Below are positions 9,901 through 20,850 of a stretch of DNA of 64,000 nucleotides, in pieces. This DNA comes from Cocos nucifera (Eukaryota > Streptophyta > Magnoliopsida > Arecales > Arecaceae). Both the position numbers and the translations under genes were made by a program. How positions within the stretch are numbered: position 1 is the first letter of the stretch; the number at the start of each line of letters is the position of its first letter. The stretch spans positions 184,503-248,502 of the forward strand of contig QRFJ01003335.1 in assembly GCA_006176705.1 (NCBI GenBank), given 5' to 3'. Below the pieces are notes generated by a model. That model did not search any database, was not told the DNA's origin, and saw only the letters and a program-made list of their open reading frames with translations.

Positions 9901-10706
9901 TGTAGGTGGTGTGGTGCTCCCAAGCCTTGGGAGAACACGAACGGAGCCAGGGTGAGAGCTCTGAGGAGGCAAGAATAGGTGTGGTCCTAGGACTAGGACA
10001 GGCGTTGTCCTAGGATGGAGGCGGCATATAGCTCTCCATGGACTTGAGGTTTGGGTATTAAGGGCCTCAAGGGGCTTGGTTGGTACTTCGGAGACCTAAA
10101 ATTCAAGATGGAGCAAGAAATTAAAGCTGAGAAATCAAGACTGCAGGAAGGAGATTTTTTGTAGGTTACCCAGCTCAGTCCAAAACTGGGTCGACTAAGT
10201 CTTAGAGCATAGGCAAAATAGAAATGTTGAGTTTTGGAACTACAGGCATGGCACAGAACTGGGTCGGCTTAGTTTCAGACTGAGCCAACCCAGTGGAACT
10301 TAGCCAGCTCAGTGCTGAGGCTGAGCCGGCTCAGTGCGCGAGCAGAGTTATGCGAGGGTCTATTTTGGGCTAGGATCTAGGTTGATCCTAGGGCTCTTAA
10401 GGCCAGGTTCGAGAGGTCTTAAGCAGGCTAATTCATATATTGGGTTAGCCTAAGGAAGCTTTTAAGCGGGGTTTATTAGGGTTCATGTGGGAACTCTAGG
10501 GTATATAATCCAGGACATTGTAACTTTTACAATAGAAGTGAATACAATTAAGATTTTCTTCCTAAGTCTCTTCTCTCTAGTTCCAACACCAAAATCCTAT
10601 CTTCTCTCATCTTTCTTAGATCTTCTTCAGTTTGCTAGATTAACACCCAGATTCATGCAAGAGATCGGATCTTCGGCTATATTTCCAAACAACTATAGGA
10701 ACAACA
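9901..10706 (+). repeat. 3' LTR of gag-only copia element
   Basis: Begins TGTAGGTGGTG directly after the polypurine tract and ends GGAACAACA. It is followed by TGTAC, the decayed target duplication, where the viral movement-protein frame resumes. Confidence 0.85.
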
Positions 10707-10979
10707 TGTACGCCCTAATGTAAAATTGATTACAGTTAAAGGGGTAACTACATTATTTCTTGTTAATCCTAAGAATAATATCTTAACCCCTAAAGCATTA
10801 AAGTATAAAGAAATAACCTTACCAGAAAGATGGATTTTAGAACAAGTTATAGAACCCATGAAAGCTCAAAACACCATGGCTGAAAGGATTGTTGAAACCC
10901 CTGAAGGAAATGTTGAAGTTTACTTCTCGTCTAGCAGAAGGATTACTCTAGATAGAAGATTTTCTACCTTTGATGTTCT
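10707..10979 (+). pseudogene. Endogenous caulimovirid movement protein, part 2
   Basis: This 273-bp fragment lies between two retrotransposon insertions. The open frame from 10726 has VTTLFLVNPKNN and ITLPERWIL, which fit the C-terminal half of the caulimovirid movement-protein core (a strand followed by an LP--W-L motif). It is colinear with part 1 (ending 7387) and part 3 (starting 55080). One stop lies just before 10726. At its right end it is cut by the 44-kb Tat element, with target site GTTCT. Confidence 0.75.
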
Positions 10980-12231
10980 TGTTGGGGAAAAACCCTGCTC
11001 CTATCGAGGCTCGGTTTGATGATCGACAGAAAGGTATCTATAATCATAGAAGAGCTCCAACCATGACTTCAACGATCCCCAAAATGGTCGGACTCCCACC
11101 AGACTTCTCCTTCAGCAGGACTCCTTCCAGGCTTCTCCATAAGTCGGACTCTTTCCGAACTTCATAGTCAATCAGACTCTTTCAGGCTTCTTCTTCAGTC
11201 AGACTCCCATATGGCTTCTCCATCAATCAGACTCTTTCTAGGCTTCTCCTTCAGTCGGACTCCTACCGGGCTTCTCCATCAGTATGACTTCTTTCGGGCT
11301 TCTCCATCAGTTGGACTCCTTTCGGGCTTCTCCATCAGTCAGACTCCTTTTGGGCTTCTCCTTCAGGTGGACTCCTATTGGGCTTCTCCTTTAGTAGAAC
11401 TCCATCCAGGTTTCTCTATCAATCGAACTCCTTCTGAGCTTTTTCTTTAGCAGAACTCCGTCTGGACTTCTCTATCAGTCAAACTCCTTTTGGGCTTCTC
11501 CTTTAGTCGAACTTCTTTCAGGCTTCTCTGTTAGTTGAACTCCTTTCAAGTTTGTCTTTCAGTCGAGCTTCTTCTGGGCCTCTCCTTCAATCGATCTTCT
11601 TCTAGACTTCTCCCTCAATTGAGCTTCTTTTAGACGTCTTCCTTAGATGGGCTTCCCTTCCAAGTCGAACTCATCTTGGACTCCTTCAGTAAGATTCCTT
11701 CTGGACTCCTTCCAACTACCTAAAAGAATTCATTTTGGATGAACTTCTTCTCATCACCAGAAGGACCTCGGCATCCATCCTAGATAAAACAAATATCAGA
11801 CCATGCATGGTTGATCTTGAGGACATCCCAAACCTCCCTCGATTCACTGAGGCATGGTTCATCCGAGCTTTAACTATTAAATCCTAACAAACTAGCACAC
11901 CACGATAAATGACTACTCGTCCTCCGTAACAAACTTCACATGGCCCTGAATGGCCCACTATCATGTAGTTATGGCTATCACCATCAGTTTGTTACAAGCT
12001 CTATTTATAAAAGGGATCCTCTAGATACGTTTCTCCAAGCTCTCACTTCCCTTCCTGTTACTTTGAGCACTCTATTTTTGTTGGCCAGAAGAGCTGACTT
12101 GATCATTGGAGGGTCCAGTTGGAGCCACCACTCCTGACTCTGGATGGAACTTTATTTTGTAGGTCATCGGCAGTGGCCTTTTCTCCCTCAACTCTAGCTC
12201 GATCCGCCATCAACCAGATTCTGTACCAATG
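10980..12231 (+). repeat. 5' LTR of Tat element
   Basis: Starts TGTTGGGGAAAAACCC and ends near CTGTACCAATG. It contains a 28-bp minisatellite (11085-11680) and a TATA box, TTTATAAAAG, at 12004-12013. A matching TATATATAAAA is at 54844-54854 in the 3' LTR. Open frames in the minisatellite are repeat artefacts. Confidence 0.88.
11085..11680 (+). repeat. 28-bp minisatellite inside Tat 5' LTR
   Basis: About 20 imperfect units resembling TCAGTCGGACTCCTTTCGGG followed by CTTCTCCA. The same array fills 53955-54530 in the 3' LTR. Because 28 is not a multiple of three, open frames through it have an ~28-residue (84-bp) period. Confidence 0.88.
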
Positions 12232-12347
12232 TAATTGATGCTAGAGGAAGGGCCTGTTGAGCCCTTGTTCTAAAAAGAGTGCTCAGTCCATTATGCTTGT
12301 CCTCTTCTTCAAGATCCATCTCTATTTAATCTTTTTTAGTCTCCAAA

Positions 12348-13999
12348 ATGCTCTCAAAGAAGACAACCACCCAAAGATCCACTACCTCTGCCACCAGATC
12401 TGAGCCAAATCTACCTGCCTCAACACCATCACCGACATCACAACCCCCTCCATCGATGGCTATGGTGGATCTAGAGCAGTTCAACCTATTGGTATAGTAG
12501 GTTCGGGGCTTCACCGAAATGGTGCAGGCCATGTAGCAATCTTTGGTGGTAGTCCAGCTAGAAAATCCTCCGTCTGAATGTTAAGAACCAGTCCTAAGGA
12601 AGCACAGTTGGGTCAGTAGACCTAATACTCCTAGGAAAGGAAAATGAAAAGTAGAATACCCTTGCTTAGACCATGATTCTTCTCCAGAGGAAACCTTTTC
12701 TATCTATAGCCAAAAACCCTCTAAGATCTATGATCAAGATGAGGCCTTTGATCAAAAACTCCAAAAAATGGATCAATGGATTGAGGAGCACCGCCATGCT
12801 GCCCCAGCTAACCATGACAACATCTGCACTGATCCTCCATTCTCCTAGAGAATCATGCAGGAGTTGATCCCACCAAACTTCAAGCTCTCCCAATTCGAGA
12901 GCTATGATGGGATCACCAATCTGATTGACCACCTGGAGGCCTTAGGAACTATGATGCTACTCCATAGCTCACCAGATGCCATCTTGTGTCAAGCTTTTCC
13001 ATCTACTCTAAAGGGAGTAGTGAGAAATTGGTACTCGTGCTGAAGCTTGATGTAATCTTCTCCTTCGATCAAATGAGCCATTAGTTTGTGGTTCATTTCA
13101 TTAGCAGCCAACATCCCAGGTGAGGCTCGGACTTCCTCATCAACATCAAGCAGTAGGAAGGGAAGTCCATCTGGGCCTATGTCAATCGCTTCAACGCCAC
13201 TACACTAAAGGTCCGAAACTTGGACCAATCTATCGCCATGGCCGCACTGAAGGGCAGCCTTCAGAAGAATGACCTACTATTCTTCTTATAGAAGAAGTAT
13301 CCTAGGAACTTTGCTGACCTGCTAGCTCAGGCTAAAGGCTATGCCTGAGCTAAAGAAGCCTTCAAACTAAATGATGAGGAAGCCATAAGAGAGTGGCAGA
13401 TGGACGAGTCTAGCAAGCCCATAGTTGAAGAGAAGCCAAATGAAGTTCAGTCGTGCTCTCAGACTTCTCTTGAGCGCAAGCGAGTCCAAACTCCTCCTCG
13501 AGCTCACCATCAAAGAAGCCCTAACAGAAAGCACGAAGGAGCTCTCCTCTCAGAAGGTTTCATAACTATGCCCCCCTCAATACTTTGAAGACTCAAGTGC
13601 TGATGGAGATCAAGGAGCAACTATCGAAGCCAAAAAGGATGCGCACTCATCCTGACAAGTGTAATCCTAACAAGTACTATCTGTACAATCGTGACCACAG
13701 TCATGATACTGAAGAGTGTATCTATCTCCAAGATGAGATCGAGGAGCTCATCAGACGAGGTTGGCTTGGTCGATTTCTATGATGTCGGCCTGAGATAAGG
13801 GAAGATCGGCAGAGGATACTATCGCAACTAGAACCACCAAGGAGGAAGGAGTAGTAAGGAGATTGGCCACCTCTCGACATCATCAATACCATCTCTGAGG
13901 GACTTCAATGAGAGGAGGCCAGCAGATCTAAAGGGTTGGCCAAAAGGCGGAGAACTAAGGAACCCATCACCTTCATCGAAGAAGATGCGCAAGAAGTTT
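12348..13999 (+). pseudogene. Tat element gag
   Basis: From ATG 12348 a Ser/Thr/Pro-rich head is followed near 12850 by the Ty3 gag core: PPNFKLSQFESYDG, then DHLEAL, then AFPSTLKGVVRNWY (about 12860-13040). It continues in other frames through AYVNRFN (13180-13200) and LKGSLQKNDLL (about 13250-13285). The C-terminal part (13585-13790) has HPDKCNPNKYY-YNRDHSHDTEEC, the degenerate zinc-knuckle region of this lineage. Many stops and frameshifts inactivate it. The product would be the capsid/nucleocapsid polyprotein. A pyrimidine-rich leader of ~115 bp separates it from the LTR, where the primer site is too decayed to identify with confidence. Confidence 0.8.
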
Positions 14000-14460
14000 A
14001 GTTCCCGCATAGTGACGTGGTTGTAATAATTTTAAATATTGCAGATTATGATGTACGCTGCATTCTTGTGGATAATAAAAGTTCGATCGATGTCTTATTT
14101 TATGATGCTTTTTCCAAAATATCAATAACTAATAACTGACTTGAACCAATGAGCACTCCATTAGTTGGCTTTACTGATGATGCAGTGCCAGTCGAAGGTG
14201 TGATAACTTTAATTATTGCTGCAGAGCGATATCTGAAGTAGTTCAAGGTGCAAGTAGGTTTCCTGGTGGTAAAAGCTCCATCCGTTTATAATGCAATTCT
14301 TGGCCGACCCGGCCTAAATATGCTTCAGGCAATAGTGTCGACCTACTATCTAAAAATAAAATTTTCAACAAGCTGCGAGATTGGAGAGGTCAGAGGAGAC
14401 CAAGTTTTGGCAAGACATTGCTATTCAATTATCCTAAAAAAGGACAAGTAGTCTAACCCT
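14000..14460 (+). pseudogene. Tat element aspartic protease
   Basis: The frame around 14038-14450 holds the retropepsin-like domain that would cleave Gag-Pol. The active-site loop at 14068-14085 reads VDNKSS where VDNGSS is expected, so the catalytic Gly is replaced by Lys and the enzyme would be dead. Downstream, AILGRPGLN (about 14290-14320) is the conserved C-terminal hydrophobic-Gly motif. One long open piece, 14248-14451, remains. Confidence 0.75.
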
Positions 14461-15520
14461 TGTCCAGTTAATGGTTTGGATATCCAGGACGATCTTACAG
14501 AAGAACGATGAGAACCCATGAAAGATCTTGTCTCAATCCTGTTGAATGATGGAAATAAGGATCATATAGTGTAGATCGGTTCCAATCTAAGAGAAGGGGT
14601 GCGAGAGCAACTCATCAAATTCTTATGAAGAAATGCAGATATTTCTTCTTGGGTCCCCGCTGACATGCCAAAAATTGATACCAAAGTTATAGAACATCTT
14701 CTGACTGTTGACCCTAAACATCGGCCAATAAAAGAAAAGATGCATAGCTATGCCCTAGAAAGATAGAAGGCAATTGCAAAAGAAGTAAACAAGCTCCTTA
14801 AGGCCAAATTTATCAGAGAATTCTTGTATCCAAACTGGATTTCTAATGTGGTCCTTATCAAGAAGGCGAATGGCAAGTGGAGGATGTGTATAGACTTCAA
14901 GAAATTGAACTAGGCTTATCCAAAAGATAGTTATCCCCTTCCCAGAATTGATCGACTAGTGGACGTGACCTCGGGCCATGAGCTCCTCACTTTCATGGAT
15001 GCCTTCTCCGACTACAATCAGATCTAGATGGCACCAGAGGATGAGGAGAAAACAACTTTTATTATTGACTGTGGTCTTTATTATTACAGAATTATGCCTT
15101 TTGGGCTCAAAAATATAGGAGCAACATACGAACGCCTAGTCAATAAGATCTTTAAGGAGCAGATTGATCGCAACATGGAGGTATATGTAGATGACATGCT
15201 TGTCAAGAGTGGAGCTTCAACAAATCATATGGCCAATCTTGAGGAGACCTTCAGTGCCCTTTGAAGATACAAGATGAAGTTGAATCTGATCAAGTGCTTC
15301 TTAAGTGTGACTTTGGAAAAGTTTTTGGGATTCATGATATCGAGGCACGAGATTGAAGCAAATTTGAAGAAGATTCGGGCCATTCGAGATATGACTATCC
15401 TAAAATCAATAAAGAAAGTTTAGGACCTAATTGAAAAGGTGGCAGTCCTAAATCATTTTCTCTTAAGATCGATTGAGCGATGCATGCTTTTCTTTCGAGT
15501 TCTCAAATAGCCAAAGAACT
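14461..15520 (+). pseudogene. Tat element reverse transcriptase
   Basis: Motifs in order: FIREFLYPNWISNVVLIKK (about 14810), WRMCIDFKKLN (14880), LLTFMDAFSDYNQI (about 14983), MPFGLKN (15090) and the catalytic YVDD at 15184-15195, then KFLGFMIS (15320). The longest open part is 15028-15264. Stops include TAG in place of the Gln after FKKLN and of the Arg codon after NQI. The YVDD itself is intact but the frame is not. Confidence 0.85.
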
Positions 15521-16500
15521 TCTACTGGGACACTGAATGTCAACAAGCATTTGAAGAACTCAAGAGCTACCTTGGCTTGCCTCCCCTATTGTCTAAGCTC
15601 GAATCTAGAGAAGGATTGTTTTTATATCTAGTAATCTCACCAACGGCCCTTGTAGCAGTCTTAATCAAGAAAGAGGTGAAAGTGCAATGACCGATTACTA
15701 TATAAGTCAAGTCTTGTGGGATGCCGAGATTAGGTATGCTATGTTAGAAAAATTAACTTATGCCTTACTGATTGTAGCTCAGAGTCTCCGATCTTATTTT
15801 TAGGGGTATACCATAACTCTCCTCACCGATCAGCCAAGCAAGGCAGCTCTTCATCGAATAGATACCTCTGGAAGAATTGCAAAATAGGCAATTGAACTTG
15901 TAGAATTTGACATCAACTTTCAACCTCGGTTGTCAATCAAAGCTCAAATACTCACAAATTTCATAGTGGAATGCACAATCTTGGATGAGGCCTAACTTGA
16001 ACAGAATGAAGTTGGCATTCCATGGTTACAGCCAAGCTCTAGTGAAGAAAGTGCCAATCTTCCTGAAGGCTTTTCGGTCCTGTATGTGGATGGCTCATCT
16101 AATTCTTCAGGCGTAGGCGTTGGATTGTCCTAGTAAATTCAAAGGGAGTCATCGCTGAATATGCGCTGCACTTCAAATTTCTTACAACAAATAATAGAAC
16201 CGAATATGAATCTCTGATAGTAGGATTAAGGATAGCCAAAGAATTAGAAGCAGATCGGCTCGAAGCTTACAGTGATTCTCAACTAGTGGTCAAACAAGTT
16301 AGTGGCAATTATGAACCTCAAGAGGAAAGCATGATAAAATATCTTGAGAAAGTGAAAACTTGACTCCGACCTTCAGTAGTTTTAGCATTTGACAAATTTT
16401 GAGAGCAGTAAATATCAGAACCGACCTTCTTTCTAAATTGGCCACACTAACCCCAATCGAACTGCCCAAGGAAGTCTTCTTCGAAGTTCTAAAATGCCCA
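15521..16500 (+). pseudogene. Tat element RNase H and second (archaeal-like) RNase H
   Basis: The first domain begins with the CQQAFEELKSYL connection motif near 15540 and continues through LLTDQPSKAALHR (about 15820-15860), with several stops and a frame change near 15680. A second RNase H begins near 16070 with VLYVDGSSNSSG, then further pieces (NR-EYE, YSDSQLVVKQVSG near 16265-16300). This duplicate RNase H is a hallmark of the Tat lineage. None of it is continuously open. Confidence 0.78.
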
Positions 16501-17770
16501 AGTTCGAAAGAACCGCAGTCTGTGCTGCAAGTCGAGCATGAGCTGAGCTAGATTGACCCGCTGCTCACTTACCTCAACGATGGAGTTCTATCTTATGACC
16601 CAAAAGAAGCTCAAAAATTAAGGGATCAGGCCTCCTGGTATGTCCTCTATGAAGGCAAGTTATACAAAAGATCGTATTCTTTGCCACTCTTAAAATCTCT
16701 CCGACCTTCCAAAGCGACTTTGCATTATGGAAAGTGCATGAAGGAATCTATGGGAGTCATTTGGGAGCTCGATCCTTATCTCACAAACTACTTCGGCAGG
16801 ACTATTATTAATTAACATTGTACCATGATTCTATAGAGTATGTCAGGAAGTGTGACTGGTGTCAGTGAAATATGAACATTAAAAAGACAACTGACCTTTG
16901 AGCTTACCCCCTTGAGCGCCCCATGGCCATTTGGACAATGGGGAACGGACATACTCGGGCCCTTTCTTGTGGCATTCGGACAGTGGAAGTTCCTCCTGGT
17001 GGTAATTGATTACTTCATAAAGTGGATTGAAGCCAAACCTCTGGCCAAAATCACTAAGGTAAAAGTACAGGACTTCATCTAAAAATTCATTGTTTGTAGA
17101 TTCGGCTTACCTCAAACTCTCATAATAGATAATAGATGATAGTTTGCCAGAGCAAAATTCATTGAGTTCTGTGATGACTTGAATATCTCTCATAATTTTA
17201 CATCGGTAGCTCATCCACAGGTAAACGACAAGGCTAAGGTAACCAATAGAATCCTGCTATAAGAAATCAAAGCAAGGTCTGAGAGGGCAAAAGAAACTTG
17301 GGTAGACAAACTCTATCATGTACTTTGGGCATACTGAACTATCCAAAGATTACCAACTAGGGAGACTCCATTTGCATTGGCCTTTGAAACATAAACTATC
17401 ATCCCAAAAGAGCTTAAACTTCCATCAGCGCGAGTGTTGGCATTTAATGAACAACGCAACTTGTAGGATCTCAGGGCTAACCACAACTTGCTGGAAGAAA
17501 AATGAAAAGAAGCTCAAGTTTCGATGGCTACTTATAGATGGAAGGTAGTCCGATATTATAACTCCAGAGTTAGAGACAAAGCATTCAGAGTGAAGGACTT
17601 GGTGCTTCGATGAGTAGCTGTCTTATTGCCTCAGAATCAAGGAAAGCTCATCCCAAATTAGGAAGGACCTTACGAGGTCAAGGAGGTCATCCAACCCAGG
17701 ATGTATTACTTGAAAGAGCTTGGAGGAGCCGACCGTGGAACTTAGAAAACTTGCAGATGTATTATCAATA
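16501..17770 (+). pseudogene. Tat element integrase
   Basis: The zinc-binding N-terminal part is very worn (16690-16870). The core has LSAPWPFGQWGTDILGPF (about 16910-16960, first catalytic Asp), then FGLPQTLIIDN (17100-17130, second Asp) and AHPQVNDKAKVTNRIL (about 17210-17255). In that last motif the catalytic Glu of GEAEVTNR has become Lys, so activity is lost. A C-terminal GPYEVKEV segment follows (about 17665). Multiple TAG stops are present. Confidence 0.8.
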
Positions 17771-17867
17771 ACTTCATTATAATAAAATTCATTTACCTTA
17801 GCATCTTAGTCCTTGTTGTAAAATGATAAGGATAGAAAATAATCTCCCGAGCTTCATTGTTGGGCAA

Positions 17868-18590
17868 AAAATAGCCATGTCAGGAACAGGAGGAGAACCT
17901 CTTCCTAACATGAGCAAGACAAAGGCCTCATTAATGTAAGATGAGAGGAGAGAGCCGCTAACAACGGCCCTTATATGCCCCTACAATCATGTTAGGAATA
18001 GGAGGAGAACCTCATCCTAACATAAGTAGGATGAAGGCCTCGTTAATGTAAGATGAGAGGAGGGAAGAAGCCCTAACAGCAGCCCTTATGTGCCCCTACA
18101 GTCATGTTAGGAACAGTAGAAGAACCTCAACCTAACATAAGCAAGATGAAGGTCTTATTAATTAAGATGAGAGGAGGAGAGAGGCCCTAGCAGCGGCCCT
18201 TACGTGTCCCTACAGCCATGTTAGAAACAGGAGGAGAACTTCATCCTAACAAAAAATAAGATGAAGGCCTCATTAATGTAAGACAAGAGGAGGGAAGAAG
18301 CTCTAGTAGCGGCCCTTACGTGCCCCTACAGCTATATTAGAAAAAGAAGGAGAACCTCATCCTAACATGAACAAGATGAGAGCCTCGTTAATGTAAGATG
18401 AGAGGAGGGAAGAGGCCCTAGCAGCGGCCCTTATGTGCCCCTATAGCCATGTTAGGAACAGGAGGAGAATCTCATCCTAACATGAACAAGATGAAGGCCT
18501 CGTTAATCTAAAATGAGAGGTGGGGAGAGGCCCTATCAACGGCCCTAGTATATATCCTCATATGGCTGCACCAAGAATGAAAAGAGAACC
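17868..18590 (+). repeat. ~115-bp tandem repeat array, Tat 3' region
   Basis: Six clear units and a worn seventh share CATGTTAGGAACAGGAGGAG, CCTCATCCTAACAT, GGCCTCGTTAATGTAAGATG and GCGGCCCTTA. Unit starts at about 17876, 17988, 18103, 18217, 18333 and 18448 give periods of 112-116 bp. Tandem repeats between integrase and 3' LTR are known in Tat/Retand/Ogre-type elements and can seed satellite DNA. Confidence 0.9.
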
Positions 18591-18599
18591 TCATCCTAA

Positions 18600-20845
18600 T
18601 TTGGGGGAGGGACTCCAGTTTGATATCTCTAATGGCCGCACTGACAGAAGATGAAGTAAAGGAAGCAAAGACGTCGACAAGCATTAAACTTGCACAAGAC
18701 GAAAAATAATGAAAGAAGGTACCATTTTATTAGAAATAAAAGATCATTACAAGGTAAACATGAGAGTAAAGATCTACAAGATCGGTTACATAAAAAAGAA
18801 AGAAGGAAAAAGATCAAAGTCCTAAGATTGACCGGACTCCTCGGACTTTGAACTATCAGCCTTAGCCATCACCAAAGCCTATTTAAGCCTGAAGATCTTC
18901 TCTTCAAGCTCCTTCCTTTTCAGCAGGCCTTCTATGAACTTTCTGTCAGCTCATCGGAATTTGTCTTCAAGCTCTCATCGTTGCTTCCTCAGGATCTCGG
19001 ATTCGGCCTCTACGTCCTTGACAGCCTGACGCTCATAGGTTAATTGAACCTTCAACTACTAAAGCTCGGCCTTCTTCTCTCATATGATAAGGAAAGATTG
19101 CCAAAGGACTTTTGATAGAAAGCGAGCAGCGCTGATCTGACTCCCTCAAAGTATCAGCCTACTAGCCACTGGCAAGCAGCTTTTGAAGGTGGGCCACCTC
19201 CTCATCAGCTGAATTGAGCTTGCATTCGACCCTGTAAACTTTTCCACCCAACCAATTCTTTGACCATTATGCCAAGCTTTGATGTCTTGGAGTTGTTTCT
19301 GAAGCTCTGAAAGCTTCTTTGACCAATCCCAATCATGTTATATCTTATCCGAAGACCAGGATGAGCTCCCCTCCAACAATTTGACCTTCTCCTTTTCAAC
19401 GTTAAGTTCTGCCTCAAAGGAGCTGATCTTCGTAGCAAGCATCCAAGACTTGTCACTTGTATCCTTCTTAAACCTCGCAAGCTCCTTCTCGAAGTTTCCT
19501 TTCTTGATATTACAGCTAATGGAGTCTTTCACATGTAATTTTTGGAGGTGGATGATCTCAATCGTCACTTCTGAAGCATTTTTCCTGAACCTTTGAAGCT
19601 TGTCCTCAGTCTTCTTCAGCTTCTTTTTCAAATGATGAGCTTCTTTTTTTAGGTTTCTGAACATTGATTTCAAGGAAACTCCTTGAGACAGTGGATCAAT
19701 GCCAACAGGGGACTATGTTCGATGTACAAAAAAAACACTCAGAGGTATTGACAAAAGGAAGTATGCTTTCATTTAACCAAAAGTTTCTAAGTACAGGATA
19801 AAGTAAAAGAGGAAAAAGATAAAATACAATTACTCTAGTCCCTCAACCTTAGGAGATGCAGCAGCAAATGAAGTTAGGATGCTCATGGTTGCTTCTGGTT
19901 TCTGGGCAGGCTCGGGCATCTCCATGGCAGATTCGGGCAGACAGGAGGCAGGCTCGGTAGGAGTAGGGTCAGTCATGGCATCGGATGGCCCTACTTATTC
20001 ATCAGGGTCCTCCTCTTCCAAAAAGCCAAGATCAAGCTCAAAAAATTTTTAGGCCACTCTAACTTTGCAGAGTTCGAAGTCCTTGATGAACACCTGCTGG
20101 CCCGAATGCGATGTTTAGGTTCCTCATTTCGAAAGAGGCCTTGAACTCTTTCACTACATAGGTCGTTGCCTCCGAGATCAACTTTGCCATTCTGACTTCC
20201 AAATCGACAACTTTGATCTTGGCTTCCTTCCTCCTCTCTTCCTCCATGGCCAATGCAGCTTTTAGTTAAGTTGTGATGAACTCTTCCTTTTGGAGCACAT
20301 CGTAGAGACTCCTAACTTCTGCTGCCTTCTCCCACGCGAGGCGTTTGGCCTCGATGGCCTTCTCTACTTTGAGATGACCAATCTCGGCTTGAAGGTCCTC
20401 CTTGGCCTTCAGTGCTTCTACCTCCTAATGGTGCGCCCTTTTTATGTAGGCAAGTATTTGATGACCTGACTGCCATAGGCGAGTGATGCTAAGATAGAAG
20501 AAAGAAGAGAGAAAACAAAAAAGAAAATATAATAAATCTGTCACCTTCAAGAAGTTTTTGAGGGAACTCTAGATGAACTGTGTCTGATCAAGGTCGGCCA
20601 TGCGGTCCAACTCGGGGCATGGCAAACTTGTTGGTTAAGTCCAGATTCGTTTGTCGAGTTTTTGAAGGAATTCTCTCTCAGAATTTGCCGCCAACGCTTG
20701 CCTCCGGTCGACGGACACCTTGCGACCTATCCTTCTAATGATAACTAACTTCTTCTCTTCTTCTTCTTCTTATCATTTCCTTTTTCTCTTCAGTAATGGC
20801 GGTCCCAAGATCGTTCCCCCTATGTGGACGGCTGAGAATTAGGAG
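18600..20845 (-). pseudogene. Antisense ORF of Tat element, 3' segment
   Basis: On the minus strand this is a long decayed coding region, the third of three pieces. The piece 19673-19338 is strongly coiled-coil (repeated Leu/Lys/Glu heptads such as LKKEAHHLKKKLKKTEDKL), and 20253-20059 is another Ala/Glu/Lys-rich helical piece. Its position, orientation and helical C-terminal part match the antisense ORFs reported in Tat-like elements, whose N-terminal part falls in the Pfam 'putative gypsy type transposon' family. Function is unknown. The upstream parts lie at 41788-42214 and 52609-53240, separated by inserted elements. Copia C enters at 20850/20851. Confidence 0.7.
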
Positions 20846-20850
20846 GCATG

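Larger units (their letters stand above)
7388..10706 (+). mobile_element. Gag-only non-autonomous copia element (TR-GAG type)
   Basis: This is a complete 3.3-kb LTR element. LTRs are 7388-8200 and 9901-10706, both starting TGTAGGTGG and ending AACAACA or AACAATA. A decayed iMet primer site, TTAGTATTAGAGCT, begins at 8202, and a polypurine-type AAGGTGGAGAT precedes the 3' LTR. The target duplication is TGTAT (7383-7387) versus TGTAC (10707-10711). The 1.7-kb interior codes only for a gag with one zinc knuckle; no protease, integrase, reverse transcriptase or RNase H is present. That matches the described TR-GAG class, which would be mobilised by enzymes of a related copia element. It lies inside the viral movement-protein gene in the same orientation. 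The LTRs differ by roughly 10% or more in places, so it is old. Confidence 0.85.

Noticed and set aside
11211..11450. Open frames through the Tat LTR minisatellite (also 53884-54504)
   Set aside because: Periodic Ser/Leu/Phe-rich translation follows directly from the 28-bp repeat; no domain, and both lie wholly inside LTRs.
17868..18590. Regular repeats considered as a CRISPR array
   Set aside because: The whole 115-bp unit is repeated, with no unique spacers, and it sits in a plant retrotransposon.
19381..19596. Plus-strand open frame opposite the coiled-coil antisense ORF
   Set aside because: The minus-strand frame shows heptad structure and fits the known position of Tat antisense ORFs; the plus frame is its shadow.
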